The notes: generated by a model not told the origin, from the sequence alone. Positions 1 through 12,906 are shown, counted from the stretch's first letter. The stretch: 64,000 nucleotides of DNA from Agaricus subrufescens (GCA_029945375.1 CM057057.1:4898001-4962000); one strand, 5' to 3'. Translations and numbers: made by a program.

Positions 1-271
1 CATATTAACAACTGTCTGTTGATCTTCTGTTATAAAATCTCCCTACAAACTACTTTGAGAACAACTTGCATTTATCTAACCATCTAAAAAAATTTACAAT
101 CTTGTACATTGTCATCTCTACACTGTACATGAGTTGATATACTAATGTCTACAGATAGGTTAGTAAGGATCTTTTCCAAGTAATAGAAAAACTTACAATG
201 TTACATTCACCCTATTGTAGAATTTTGTTTTAACCCATCCATTCAAATTCCCATTCAATCCCCACAGCAAT
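1..271. other. AT-rich flank, nothing recognised
   Basis: AT-rich sequence without a coding signal, a tRNA or a repeat partner that I could find elsewhere in the window. Confidence 0.5.
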
Positions 272-1569
272 TTTATTGTGTATCATATATAGTTGCCAGT
301 CAAGAACAAGGTTCAGGATCAAAACTTTGCCCAAGAACTATGTGAGTGAAATTGAGTTTGGTTAAACTTTGCAGTGTTCTAAGCATTTCTTATGTTTTTT
401 CTGAACTTGGAAGGTTTTGTGTTCTGCTCAAGAGAGTATCTTCACTGGTCTAATAGGATTGTGATAGTGTTTGGTGCTAGCTTGACTTGTCTTTAGGTAC
501 TTACTACTAAGGTCCCCAACTCTGTGAAGCAAGAGGATGTTTTTTCTGTTGCAATGAAACAGAAATTGATTTACTCCTGCCTGAACTAGAGTGGAATATG
601 TTTATCAGTACATTGTCCATATATCTGCATAAATCAGAGATCTCCCATTGAGTTTCTACTACCCAGAAGACCAATAACATAAACACAATAAATGTGTCTT
701 ACTACCAAAGACATTGTTGCAATCAACAAACTTCTCACTATCTATCCAACCAGCTGACATTTCAAGAGATATTCTGTGACTTCACCAATTTCACCCCTGA
801 TTTCAAATGGTCTCACCTGTCCAATGGGTCTTGAATGATGATTTTCCACTCAGATAATCATTAGTGAACTGAACTGATTGAACAACCAACTTGATGTCCT
901 CTCTATAGCATCAGAGGGGTTTGACTCTCTCATCTCATTGGTGATTTTCCCCTTGGTTTGTTTGACATTGGTAAATCATGGTAAGTCATCCTCTTAAAAT
1001 CCTTTTTTCCCTACTTTGTCACCTCTTTTTGACTCATCAACTCTTTTTCCAACAACCATCCTCTCTTCTTCATCTTCTCTGCCATCTCCTTCAATGCTCT
1101 CTATCTTTCTTTCTATTCCTGCAAGTTATGCCAGCATATTTCTTCTTCTTCCTTCCCTTCTTTCACTTCTTGTTTCTTCAATCCCTTTCCCTTTATCCAT
1201 AGTCTCAAGGAGAAACTGTTGCAATTCTTGTTTGATTTTGGCAGAGAAACTACTTTTGAAGATTTTGATGCTTTCCTATAGGATGGCATCTTCTTGTTCA
1301 AGTTCTCCTCTGAGGTATCCATAATAGATAACTTCAAGTGTGAGTTGCAAATCTTTTTGCTTAGATTGTCCACTTCATCTGATAGACACTGTATCAAAGG
1401 TACTTAATTCTGCAAACTGAGACATACTAATACACTAGCTAAATATTTGAATAATTTTTGAGAAATTATGTAAATATTATTGGAATATTAAAAAATTGTG
1501 AATTTTTCAATAATATTTCAATAATTTTTATATAATATTTGCATTTTATATAATATTTGACTTATGAAT

Positions 1570-2819
1570 GCAAATTATCCTCTTCTCATTGACTCTATCT
1601 ACTATGACATGGAACAACAACACACAAAGTAACTAATGAGTATAAAGGAGACAAAATACAAACTAAAAGCTTCAAGAGTCACCACAGGAAAAGGTAAGTA
1701 CCAGTCTAAGTGAGGCTCAACATTGGCTAATTTTATCAATAGAGGTTGGTGGTTGCTGTCAGTTTTGAGAGAGTGTTGACTGATAACAAGATAGCTGAGC
1801 AACACACTCAGTTTACACATTTAGTAGAGAATATGGTCAGAGGTGTAAACCAGGCTTTGAATTTATTGGCATACAATGCATATACTGTATATACACTCAA
1901 CATCTAATCTTAATGATCATTATAGAAGACACTTAGTAAAGAGAAGCTACAAACTAAGAGTGAGAGATTCATATCTTTCTTTAAGAGCATGATTAGAAAC
2001 AGTTTGACAGATACACAAAATAAGGACCTTCAGAGGTCAAGGCAGAGGATATCCAACATGCTCTGAGGTCAATGGAAGAAAAGGAGAGTTAGAGTTTTCA
2101 CTTGAGCACCTGGATGTAGTCTTTGTTTGAAGTTGAGAATATGTGGTCATGCTACATAGTATTCTCTGGTATTTTTTTTAGTATGTGAACTCAATTTAAA
2201 TTTAATGGAATGTTACTAGACAATGGCAAGAAAACAAAGAATTTTGTAAAGCTGGCAACAGGTTCTAATAATGTCAAAGACCCTATACCACTCATTTCAT
2301 ATACTACAGGCAGTAGTAGTATTTGACTCATTCGAAGTGGGTGTGGAGCAAAAAGAGATAAGTTCACAGTTACAAAACATATTGTCTTATATTTCTCTAT
2401 CTTTTGCTCTGACTTGCTTAGAGCTTTCTTTGTAATATTATGTAAATATTATTGAAAGATTCATAATTATTTTTAATATTTCAATGATATTTATTGTGAA
2501 TATTTCAATAATTGTGCATTGCATGCTCACCAATAAATTCAAAGCCTAGTTTGCACCTCTGATCATGTTCTTTACTAAATGTGTGGACTGAGTACATTAC
2601 TCAGCTATCTTGTTATCAGTCAACACTCTCCCAGGGCTGACAGCAACTACCAACCCCTAATTAGCCAATATTAAGCCTCATTTAGACTAGTACTTACCTT
2701 TTCTTGTCATGACCCTTCAGGCTCTTGGCCTGTATTTTGTCTCCTTCATACTCTTCAGTTATTTTGCCTGTTGTTGTTCTGTCATAGTAGATAAAGTCAA
2801 TGAGAAGAGGATAATTTGC
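1570..2819. mobile_element. Nested foldback element, ~300-bp arms
   Basis: Bases 1570-1883 reappear inverted at 2514-2819. The outer ends gcaaattatcc and ggataatttgc mirror each other, and landmarks such as gttgactgataacaagatagc and its complement lie at matching distances. The ~630-bp centre has no convincing ORF; a 72-codon minus-strand ORF lies entirely in the left arm and is not credible as a gene. AT-rich runs related to the MITE at 3673 flank the left arm (1428-1560) and lie just before the right arm (2430-2510), suggesting that older MITE pieces are mixed in. Confidence 0.6.
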
Positions 2820-3672
2820 AATTATAAATCTTTATATACCAGACATTAGTCAGTTGATCAGAGTTCAGACTTTTGGTTGCTGTACAAAGTGTTGATCTAT
2901 ATTCATCCCATATAATATAATGCATACTTGTTCCAGAAATATAGCCCAGTCAATTCATGCAGTATTCCCAGTCATCTTTACTCACAGCTGTACAACCATT
3001 TTGTGGGCCAATTGTCTAAATACCATACTGTCTAAATTACTATTTATACCTCTCCATAAAACATTCTGTTTCACTGGATAGACATGCACCATTGCATACT
3101 CCTTGTTGTATAAATCATAAAAGCAGAGTGTGACTCACTCTTTTTTCTTACTTCTACTAGTATGGAAACTGGCCCCTTAATCTACTTAGCAGAGGATTGT
3201 TAGATATAAGGTTCACTTATATCAATATAGCCACAATTGGGTCCTTCACTCCTTCCTCCCTTAAGATATCCCTGAGTTCTGGCCACACCTCTGATATCTC
3301 TTTGCTAATTGTATCTTGCAGCCTTGACCCCTCTTCCCCAAATCAAATGCTGCATTTTTTAATGTGAAGTGAATAGTACACAGGCATCTCTAATTAGAAT
3401 TCAGTTTCATTTCCCTCTGCTTCCAATTTGGATGGTGCCAATGATGCTTCATCTTTGCCATCTGATTGGCATTCAGACCTCATTGCTGGTGTTTCTTTAT
3501 TGCCTGTTTCTGACATTGGCCCATTAGAAGGTGTCACTACTGTAGACATGTATAGAAGGATAATACAGAAAAAGTAGATGAATGCCATCATTAAATAACA
3601 ACAGCTCAATAAACTGATTGAAAGTTTTACTGTATTTTCCAGCTTTCTTCTTGCCTATGAAATAGTCCTACT

Positions 3673-3947
3673 CACTAGCTGAATATTTGAATAATTTTTG
3701 GGAAATTATGTAAATATTATTTAAATATTATGCTATTTTTATTTAAATAATTTCTGGGATGTTATACAAATATTATGTAAATGTTATTGAAATATTATTA
3801 AAATAATTGTGAATCTTTCAATAATATTTCAATAACATTTATGTAATATTTATATAACATCTCAAAAATTATTTAAATAAAAAATAGCATAATATTTAAA
3901 TAATATTTACATAATTTCTCAAAAATTATTCAAATACTTAGCTAGTG
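3673..3947. mobile_element. Palindromic MITE, 275 bp, TACT duplication
   Basis: The element starts CACTAGC and ends GCTAGTG. Its two halves are near-perfect reverse complements over about 135 bp each, so the whole element can fold into one hairpin. TACT occurs immediately outside both ends (3669-3672 and 3948-3951), which I read as the target duplication. It is extremely AT-rich and non-coding. A partial relative begins at about 1434 with CACTAGCTAAATATTTG. Confidence 0.75.
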
Positions 3948-4655
3948 TACTGTGGCATAACAACCTTCTGCTTGTTACTCACACTTATACATACTGTTTC
4001 TTGCAGTAAAGAGACTAGATTGGTGTAAATGATGAAAGTAAAATATAAAATATAAAATTAAATGTGAATGCAACCCCTTGAAGTACACCAAGTCTCAAGT
4101 GCAGTTTATGGGGAGAATTAGTCAGAATGAAAGTGAAAGTATAGGTCTTGATTAAGTATTAAATGAAAATAGGGGTAAAATAGAAATGTGAAACAAGTCT
4201 CAACTGAATAAAGATCTCTTCCAGACCTATGCCACTTTGATTAGATCCTTCATGATGAGTGGCTAAGCTTGCAACAACTGTCCTCAATAGGATAGGTTAA
4301 ATAACTATCTAGGAGGGGTAGTGAGTCTGCCCTAGTAATGCCTCAACAAAGTCAAAGAGCCTTGACCTGCCTTCATGGTACAAGATAGACTGCAAGACAA
4401 GTCAAGCTAGCACCAATTGCTATCACAATCCCATTAGACCAGTGAAGATACTCTCTTAAACAGAACACAAGACTTTCCAAGTCAAGAAAGAACTTAAGAA
4501 ATGCTTAGAACACTGCAAAGTTTAACCAAACTTGATTTTGCTTACACAGCACTTGGGCAAAGATTTGATCCCAAACCTTGTCCTCAACTGGTGACTATAT
4601 ACATATGATACACAATACAAAAAAAACTGGGCCAAAATAAACCAAATATGAAATA

Positions 4656-6249
4656 CAGTGGCTCAAAAAACTGTTCCAATGTTTTGAGGTTTTTGACTAT
4701 TTTGGTTATAGTGCCATGGGAACATTGCAAAACATAATGTAATAGTTATTATGAGAGCCTAGCATGTGATCTAACAGGAGCATTTTAGATTACGTAAATT
4801 GATTAGAAACTGATTGAGAAATTAAATCAACAAAATAATCAATCATTGGGACAGTTTTTTGACTCTCTACCCTTGTTGTAACTAATACTTTGTATGACCA
4901 CCTTTAGCCTTGATAACTGCCTGGAACCTCCTAGGCATACTTTCTATAAGTCTTTGACACTCTTCTGGAGTGATTTTGTTCCACTCTTCAGCTACCCTTT
5001 CCCACAAATCATGAACTCCTCTAGGTGGTTTGGGATATTCCTTCAACTTGTCCTTGAGGTTGATCCAAAGGTGTTCAATGGGATTTAAGTCAGGGGATTG
5101 GGCAGGCCAGACTAGGACTTTGATGTTGTTATCTTCAAACCACTTGTCTGTTCTTTTTGCCATGTGCTTGGGGTCATTATCATGTTGGAATATCCTCTTT
5201 CCCTCCTCCATCTCCAGTTTTTCAAAGCTATCAACCACTCCACTATCCAAAATATCACAGTATTGCACAGAATTCATGATACCCTGAACCTCTGTAAGCA
5301 TTCCAACTCCCTCCCATCCCATACAACCCCATACCATAAGGTTATTCCCTCCTCTATGTTTGACTGTAGGAGTAGTAGTCCTATCAGAAGGGCCTTCACC
5401 ATTTTCTTCCAGGTATACACCCTTCCATCTGACTGAATCCTATTAATCATGGTTTCATCTGACCACAAGATCCTTTTCCAGTCCTCCACTGTCCAATTCT
5501 TGTGGTAATGAGCAAATTTGAGATGGTCTCTTCTATGTTGCTGTTTGAGAAGAGGACATTTCTTCTTTACAACAGCCCTAAATGAACTCTGTTTGAGAGC
5601 ATTTCTGACTGTTTGAGGATGTACTGGATTGGGAATGATGTTGTTGATATACTGGACACCCTGAACTGCATTATCCAGCTGGCCAGTAGTGATTTGGTGA
5701 ATGATTGCCCTTTTGTCCTGAGAAGAAAGCTTAGCTGGACAACCCCCTAACATGTTCTCCTTGTCCTCATCAACCTTTTTCTTAATCCTCTCCACAGTAG
5801 ACTTCCCCAGACCAGTTCTAGACTGAATCTGATGAACAGAATAGCCTTCTTGAAAAAGAGAGATAACAGAGGAGCATTGAGTAGAAGAAGTAGCTTTCAT
5901 GGTGGTGGTTTAAGGTCAAGATGTAATTTAATCAAACTTTGATGATGCAAATTTATACAAACAAGGTCACATGACGTTCTCAAATATTCCTGTACTTCTT
6001 TGGATTCTCTAGAACAAGATTTGTCTCAGCTGAGTAGAGAGTCAAAAAACTGTCCCAATGATTGATTATTCTGTTGATTTAATTTCTCAATCAGTTTCCA
6101 ATCAATTTATGTAATCTCAAATGCTCCTAGTAGATTACATGCTAGGCTACTATATATTATTATTATGTAATGTTCTGCAATGTTCCCATGGCGCTATAAC
6201 TGAAATAGTTGAAAACCTCAAAACATTGGGACAGTTTTTTGAGCCACTG
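4656..6249 (-). mobile_element. Tc1/mariner transposon, 1,594 bp
   Basis: Terminal inverted repeats of about 200 bp (4656-4872 and 6030-6249) start cagtggctcaaaaaactgt and are flanked by TA on both sides, the canonical Tc1/mariner target duplication. The element encodes one transposase on the minus strand, broken by a frameshift. Each terminus contains the motif ctcaaaaaactgtyccaat twice, the inner copy inverted relative to the outer (outer at 4662, inner complement near 4845; mirrored on the right). Each end is therefore itself a potential hairpin, with about 200 bp between copies. Confidence 0.92.
4882..5900 (-). pseudogene. Tc1/mariner transposase, frameshifted
   Basis: Cut-and-paste transposase read from ATG at 5900 to a stop at 4882. 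The N-terminal ~60 residues form a paired-like helix-turn-helix (LFQEGYSVHQIQSRTGLGKST) for TIR binding. The catalytic triad is visible: D in WSDETMIN, D in QHDNDPKH and E in SPDLNPIEHLW, with 34 residues between the second and third, hence DD34E. The reading frame changes near 5405, just after YTWKK, by a one-base indel. The N-terminal half is in one frame and the catalytic half from MVWGCMGW in another. Total length would be about 340 residues, normal for the family. The single frameshift makes it probably inactive, though it looks young. Confidence 0.9.
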
Positions 6250-7584
6250 TAAATAACTAAGTCTGTATCCAGTGCTGAATGGGTATAGCCTCCTTGACTC
6301 ATCTTTCTCCACCAATCAACATTCTCAACTATTCAGTCTCTTCAACCAAACATTGCACTTGTCTAATATCCCACTTTTCATTGGCTAACAATGTTCAAAC
6401 CCTAGTTCCTAGCCCAGGAACACTTGAGACTCAATTGATCAATCCATTGATAACAAATCCTTGATTAGACTGAGTTTCTATCTTGCCTTCAGTTGCTTCA
6501 AGATTATCAACACTGCTGCCCAATCCAAAGTGTTGACTGGTAATTCTGACAGCCTTGCCTCATTTCATTCAGTCTCAACATGTGTGAGTTGTCTACTTCC
6601 TAGCCTTTCTCTTTTAGACAAGTAATAGTTGTAGAATCAGTCTAACATAAGGTTTACTAAAGGAGCTATGATCTGCTAAGTCCTTGAGCTATCCTATGGC
6701 CAGTCTCAACAATTATTTCCAGTAAGGCCACCCTAGACTCAGCCTCAAGGCTTACATGTTAATGTCCTTGAACATAATTATATTTCTCCCAACAGTACAG
6801 TTTTCCTGTTAGGAATTGTGGATTCCATCTTGACTGATCCCTAGTTTGCCCTGTCCTCTCACATGTCCTCAACCAATCTTATTACCAACAGGGTGACCAA
6901 TTGCTCATTCTCAAGCCTAATATGTATGCCTGACCACTTTAAACATGTGTTTTCACATGCAAAACAGCTGGGGCTGTAACAGCAGAATGGAAATGTGTCT
7001 TAATCTGTCAATAGAAGTGCCTTTAATAGGTGTACATTACACTTATAGATACATTATGTCTTACTTGGGTTATTCAAGACCATCACAAACAGTGTTATCC
7101 AATCTGTAATAAGTGTCTGCCACCATACATACTAGCATCACAGGACACTCTATTCACTAAGAACTATGTCAAGCTTTATCTCCACCAATCCATTGCACCA
7201 CAAAGCCATTAATTAGACTATAAATTGTTTAATTCTCACAAGTTGTGAGTGTTATATGTACAGTATTTTGAACAAGGAAGAGTATTCATGTCACCCACAT
7301 AGCACAACCTAAAATCTACCATATTACTATTTCAAACCAAAGTACTCAGTATTAGTCTAATCCATAAAGGATGTTACAATTAAGCTCACTTGATCCCAAC
7401 ATTTCTTTCAACCAACATGCTCAGAACCCCAACTCTCCTCACTGTGAAAATGTATTGCCCAGTTGAAAGCATCAATATTGGTACACCCTCTAACTCCAAA
7501 TTAGTGGCCCCCAGCAACAAGTAAGAAGCTCTAATACCTGATTCAACCACTTACAAGGATCTCACTATACCCAGCATCTTTATA
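6250..7584. other. AT-rich spacer, nothing recognised
   Basis: Between the two Tc1 copies. The ORFs here are short and lack family motifs. I see no repeat structure, tRNA or splice-rich gene. Confidence 0.5.
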
Positions 7585-8393
7585 GAATCCTATTAATCTT
7601 GGTTTTACTAACCACAAGATCCTTTTCCAGTCCTCCACTGTCCAATTCTTGTTATAATAAGTAAATTTGAGATGGTTTCTTCTATGTTGCTGTTTGAGAA
7701 GAGGACATTTCTTCTTTACAACAGCTCTAAATGAACTAATGAACTCTCTTTGAGGGCATTTCTGACTGTTTGAGGATGTACTGGATTGGGAATGATGTTG
7801 TTGATATACTGGGCACCCTGAACTGCATTATATAGTTGCCCAGTGGTGATTTGGTGAATGATTGCCCTTTTGTCCTGAGAGGAAAGCTTAGCTAGACAAC
7901 CTCCTAAAATGTTCTCCTTGTCCTCATCAGCCTTTTTCTTAATCCTCCCCTTAGTAGAGTTCCCCAGACCAGTTCCAGACTGAGTTTGATGAACAGAATA
8001 GCCTTCTTGAAGAAGAGAGATGACAGAGGAGTGTTGAGTAGAAGAAGTAGCTTTCATAGTGGTGGTCTAGGATCAAGATGTGATTTGATCAAACTTTAAT
8101 GATGTAGATCTATACAAACAAAGTCACATGACATTCGAAATTTATGGGGGCTCTAGAATAAGGTTTGTCTCAGCTGAGTAGAGAGTCAAAAAACTGTCCC
8201 AATGATTGATTATTTTGTTGATTTGATTTCTCAATCAGTTTCCAATCATTTTATGTAGTATAGAATGCTACAGGTAGATCACATGCTGGACTACCATAAA
8301 TAATTATTATGTAGGGTTTTGCAATGTTCCCACAGTACTATAACTGAAACAGTTAAAAATCTCAAAACTTTGGGACAGTTTTTTGAGCTACTG
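7585..8393 (-). mobile_element. Truncated Tc1/mariner copy
   Basis: Homologous to the right part of the element at 4656-6249, from the gaatcctattaatc segment through the transposase N-terminus to the right TIR, ending ttttttgagctactg followed by TA. The left TIR and the catalytic C-terminal part of the transposase are absent, so it is an abortive or internally truncated copy that could not mobilise itself. The inner inverted motif tcaaaaaactgtcccaatg is retained at about 8188. Confidence 0.85.
7716..8057 (-). pseudogene. Tc1 transposase N-terminal fragment
   Basis: Starts MKATSSTQHSSVISLLQEGY and follows the helix-turn-helix domain of the 4882-5900 transposase closely for about 105 codons, through NPVHPQTVRNALK. 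It then leaves frame at a duplicated aatgaact next to the ORF end. It lacks all three catalytic acidic residues because the element is truncated. Any product could at most bind TIRs, and nothing suggests it is expressed. Confidence 0.85.
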
Positions 8394-10091
8394 TATACCA
8401 GGCATGTGACCTCATGATCAAGATAAATGTGTTGATGATGAAACATATATACATTTACAATCTTGCTACATCCACCTGGCTGAGTCTCATCTTTGTCCAA
8501 AATGTAATGGGGTTTGTTGAGCAGGACCTTATGAGGTTTATGTTTAGGATTACTTTACTTCTTGTTTTTGTTCTTTTCAAAAAAAAAACTATATATAGCT
8601 ATCTTACTGAATCCTGTGTCATATAAGGAAAGTTCAGGGACACAATGGTGTAGTGGTCCCATTGCAACAAAAGCCTGCCATTGCACTGCCCCAGGCATGG
8701 CACCATAGATAGACAAGTCAAGAGGTTAAGTGTTTGAAACCCACTCTGGCCCAATCTCTTTTATGGCATATTTTCATCTTCTACTACACCCAATTGCCAA
8801 CATCCTTATCTTGTTTACTGCTTTTAGCACATACTTAGTCATCCTGACAAATCTTGTCACACTCATCAAGAAAAATCCCCTGTGAGGTTATGAAGCTTCT
8901 AGAAAACCAGAGGGTCCAGTCTACATTAGGAAAGGCACATGGAGTCTCATACTGGAGCTAGGCCACTGGACCTACTTAATAGATCTGTGCTGCCCAGAGT
9001 GGTGACCCATAAAAATGGCCAAGGGTGGTAACAAGTGAGAAGACCAAGCCTAATCTAGACACTGTGGTCTGGCAATGTGCTGGTGTCAGTCTTGATACTG
9101 TAGAACCAGATTTGGAAAGAAGAGTGTCACAGGAGCATCAGTGTATTACTACTTATGAAAGGACAGTGACAATAGATATAGTATGGCTGACAGTGCATGA
9201 TTACAGACTATTAAATTACAATAAGGCCACAATTATTGACTATTATACATACATGGTAGCTCAACCCAGAACCCATTACCTCTGTTGGAGGATGGCCAGC
9301 CATAGTTGTTACTAGGTAAAAAATCCCACATGATGATGACACAACAATAGCTAGATTAGTAGATAGCATGCATGTAGCAAAGTCAACATAGGCTTCAGCC
9401 CTGATGACTATAAATGGGATGAAAAAAAAGAAAAAGGAAAGCTCAATCCCATAGAATAGAGGAATGCATCAGACTAAGCCTCATGATCTGGAAAAGTGGG
9501 GTTCTCTATCAAAGTTTTACATTTCAGGACTTGTGTCAAGGCCCCTTTACTTATTCATTAACCCAATGCCCTACACCTGAAGCATTCAGCAGCAGCCCCT
9601 TCCTTATGCAATCAAGTTCTATCCCTCTGTAGACAGGATCACCATTGGTAAACACTCAGAGCCACTGATTATAGAGCCAGGTGACAAGTAAGCAATATAC
9701 TCATTGCCTACCATTTAGCTGTCTCACACCCAAATAGTATCTTTGTTCAGCAGCTCAGAAACCAAGAGAATGCTTCAGAACCATGGATCATGCATTGTAT
9801 GTAAGTGTAGAAAAGTGACAAGTCACAAACTTGTCACATCATGGGTTAATGTTAAGGTTTGAACCTCCAAGTAGCAAAGACTACACCTGACATGTTCCCT
9901 TAACTGATGAGGAGTTCTAGTTGAATACACCCCATAGATAACTACTAGGGCAACACAGTATAGTAATTCATGAACATGTGAAGGCTACCTAGAGAAAAAC
10001 CCTCACTTAGTAAAAGCACACATGGCCCTCTATTAATATTGTGACCCTGATAATAGTGACATCATCTACTGACAACAAGGCAGTTAAGATA
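8394..10091. other. AT-rich spacer; possible decayed tRNA-derived sequence at 8637-8760
   Basis: No gene recognised. At 8646 TGGTGTAGTGG fits the Pol III A-box consensus. About 90 bp later GTTTGAAACCC is one base off a B box, followed by tctcttttat, which could terminate Pol III. The spacing is long and no cloverleaf can be folded convincingly, so this is at best a decayed SINE or tRNA relic. Confidence 0.3.
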
Positions 10092-10637
10092 CAGTGGGCA
10101 ACAAAACCTTTCCAATATTTTGTACCTTTGTAAAGAACATGCTATAGCAGTCTAAATAAATTGTGTCAAATCATGAAAATATACAAAAAGGTATATTGGC
10201 ATCTTGTACTTTGGATTTAAGTTGATTTTCAATAGGGTTTAAGATTGAGGACCATTGAAAAGGTTTTGTTGCTGCTTATTTCAAACATGGAAAAGGCTAA
10301 TTGCTGGAGCTTGTAATGATGTTTGCTAGCTGGAAAGTGTTACATAATAGTATTTTCATGCTGTTTTTGCTATTATGTGACATGTTACACCTATTATGCC
10401 ACACTAAACCCCCCATAATTTGGAAATTAGTCTAAGTCTCCTATCACTTGAATTTTTGAAGGCTTCTCATCTAGTACCTAGATTAAAGTTGTTCACTTGT
10501 ATGCAAATGGGCTATTTATTATTCAAAGGTATGTGCATAGCATCTTAGGGCTATTCTCTTGATCATTTCCAGTGTATTTGTACTATTTCTCACTAGAAAA
10601 TACAAGCTGTTTCCAAGTACATTGAAACATTTGACTA

Positions 10638-11727
10638 TGTCCACCTCACTTCTTTGGAGGAACGCTTTGATGTGGACTCTGACAAAGCACATCCTGGAAA
10701 TTGAATCATGGATCTGTGGCCTGACAGGGTCCACGTGATTGATATCCTGAATGACACCAAGGATGATGCCTTCCGGCAGATTCTTGGGGACTTCCAAGTG
10801 CAAGCGTTGGAGAAGAACGCCACCATGGTGGCCACTGATGTGTCGGTGGACCCCAAGGGGGAGAGGGAGGCAGTCGTGGCTTCCCTAGTATATCATGGGG
10901 GGAGGAGGGTTTGCTCTTCCCGCCATTATGAGGGCCTCTCTATGTCTACAGACACTGAGCTCGCGGCCATTCAGTGGGGTGTTGCGGAGGCTGTTGCCTA
11001 CCCGGACACCTCATCCATTGTTCTATTCACGGACTCAATCTCCATGGCACAGGCTGCCTTGGACTGTCATCCTCACTCAGGTCAGGAGCACTCCCTCGCC
11101 ATGTGCTCTCTCCTTCGCTATTGGCTGATGGTTAACCCTGAGGCTGAAATTGCTTTTGTCAGGGTGCAATCCATGCTCAACTGGGGCATTCACCATGAGG
11201 CCCATCTCTTCTCAAAGGAGGTGGCCTACTTCTGGCCTTTGGGTGTAAACCCAAAGACTACTCTTCTCAAGGTCCGTAAAGACCTGGCCAACTGGTGCCT
11301 GGAGGACTGGAAGCGAAAGTTTTCAGACCCTGAGTACCAAGGTCATAGTTTCTTCGACCTCTGAATTGAGGACAAGTGGGACCATCCCAAACGGCTGAAG
11401 CCTACTTATGTGAATAAGGGGCCTTGGCTTCAAAGATTTGGATTTGAGGCGAAGTTCTTCACTTCAGTCTGTAGGTGCATCCTTGGACATGCCCCTATCG
11501 GGGAGTTCAGGGAACATTTCAATTTAGGAGGGCGCTCCAACTGTGAGGGCTGCAGTACTGGTACATACCAGACACAGACTCATCTTCTGCGGGATTGCTC
11601 CCGTATTTCCAGGCCAAGGAATTTCTTCGGAGTTCCACAGGACCCTGGTACTCTTAATGAGTTCATCCAGAATAATGGATGGATGTTCTTGTTTGACCCA
11701 CCTCCGGAGCGGGCACAAGGTTGGTGA
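10638..11727 (+). pseudogene. LINE ORF2 C-terminus: RNase H plus cysteine module
   Basis: The readable frame runs through 10708-11361, an in-frame TGA at 11362-11364, then 11365-11727. RNase H features: TDVSVD (first Asp), STDTELAAIQWGV (Glu), LFTDSIS (third Asp) and, further on, HHEA in the position of the usual catalytic His/Asp loop. After the stop the same frame gives CILGHAPIGEFREHF and a CEGC...HLLRDC cysteine/histidine module typical of the C-termini of fungal LINE polyproteins. The reverse transcriptase itself was lost by 5' truncation. The TGA sits where an Arg codon would fit and may be a CGA-to-TGA change. Confidence 0.85.
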
Positions 11728-12298
11728 GGGCCTGTTTGGGCCTGGCTGTCTTGGGGGTCTGGGGGAAGATTCAGAAGGGGATCGGTGATTCCTACTTGGG
11801 GTCTCGACGGGTGACCTGGGACTGGGGGCAGTGTATTGTCGATGTCATAGGCTAAGCTGGGCATTCCCCACCTGGCTTCTATGCCTAGAATGACTTACAC
11901 TTATGGGGGGTAAAACCTCAGGTCCCAGGGATGATATTCCCTTAGTGGCTCTGTATGTGGGATAGCTGTGAAGTGGACGTTTTGAATCTCAGCCTGGGGC
12001 GGCGTATGGGTCTGATTGGGCAAGTGCTTTCATTTTGGTATGGGACTAGTCTGGGGGTGGTCTTTTTTTTCTCTCCTCTTCTTTCTTTTCCTTATGCTAT
12101 TGGTCAGGTGACTCTAGGTACTTGTGACTTGAGGACACTGTATTTTCACTGTGAGGCGGTATGTCGTCTCAGGTTATGTTTCCTCTCTTGTATTGGTTTT
12201 GTTTCTGCTTAGTCAACTCTATGTACAGGCATGTATGTAGGACCGGTCTGCCTTAGTGCCCTGGTATATAAAATTATGATTGTTTAAAAAAAAAAAAA
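10638..12298 (+). mobile_element. 5'-truncated LINE with poly(A) and 14-bp target duplication
   Basis: The 14-mer gaaacatttgacta occurs exactly before (10624-10637) and after (12299-12312) the insert. The insert ends in an A-run at 12285-12298. This is the signature of target-primed reverse transcription. Only the 3' part of the LINE is present (RNase H, C-terminal cysteine module, ~550-bp 3' UTR). It is clearly more GC-rich than the AT-rich DNA around it. It belongs to a different LINE subfamily from the one at 56,524: the 3' ends and protein sequences differ. Confidence 0.92.
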
Positions 12299-12906
12299 GA
12301 AACATTTGACTACACCCTAGGGGTAACAGAGTTAAAGATTAGAAGACTAGAGACTCCTATAGTAAATTTTAGAATGAGAACCACCTAGGAATCCAGAGAT
12401 TTATGATCAAAAAGTAGATAATATAATATTTTCATAAGACTATACATTGAAAAACATCTACAAAAAAAGCTGATACCGGTCTAATCACATGGTATAAGTG
12501 TACTTATGCTCCAAGCTAACTTTTTCTGAGACCAGATACAAAAATATCCCTAAAAATATTTGATTAAATAACAATTTCTTATATAATAATCAAGTAAATG
12601 TTTTTCAAATATTGGAAGTGGTTTAGTGTGACATAACAGGTGTGACATGTCACAAATAGTAAAAGCAACATGAGAATATCATTATATAATACTTTCAGCT
12701 AACAAACATCATTGCAAGCTCTAGCAATTAGCCTTTTCCATATTTGAAATGAGCAGCAACAAAACCTTTCCAATGGTCCTCAATCTTAAACCTTATTGAA
12801 AAGGTACTTGAATTCAAAGCACAGCAACAAGACTGTACATATACATAAACAAGATGCTGATGTATGTTCCTGTATATTTTCATGATTTTATACAAATTAT
12901 CTAGAC

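Larger units (their letters stand above)
272..4618. mobile_element. Large inverted-repeat (foldback-like) element, ~4.3 kb
   Basis: The left arm 272-493 pairs in inverted orientation with 4394-4618. Both contain, in order from the outside, attgtgtatcata, a run matching caaggtt..ggatcaaa, tttggttaaactttgcagtg, agagagtatcttcactggtc and gctagcttgacttgtct, at roughly 80% identity by eye. The arms enclose 3.9 kb with no recognisable transposase, including a second inverted-repeat element and a palindromic MITE. It may be an old non-autonomous DNA transposon or the remnant of an autonomous one whose gene has decayed. Exact termini and a target duplication were not resolved. The short ORFs inside have no family features. 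Confidence 0.6.

Noticed and set aside
978..1397. Overlapping plus and minus ORFs of 74-102 codons
   Set aside because: CT-rich low-complexity sequence open in several frames. No conserved motif, promoter or intron.
8637..8760. Possible SINE with A and B box-like motifs
   Set aside because: The B box has a mismatch, spacing is ~90 bp, there is no target duplication and no second copy in the window. Kept only as a low-confidence note in the spacer entry.
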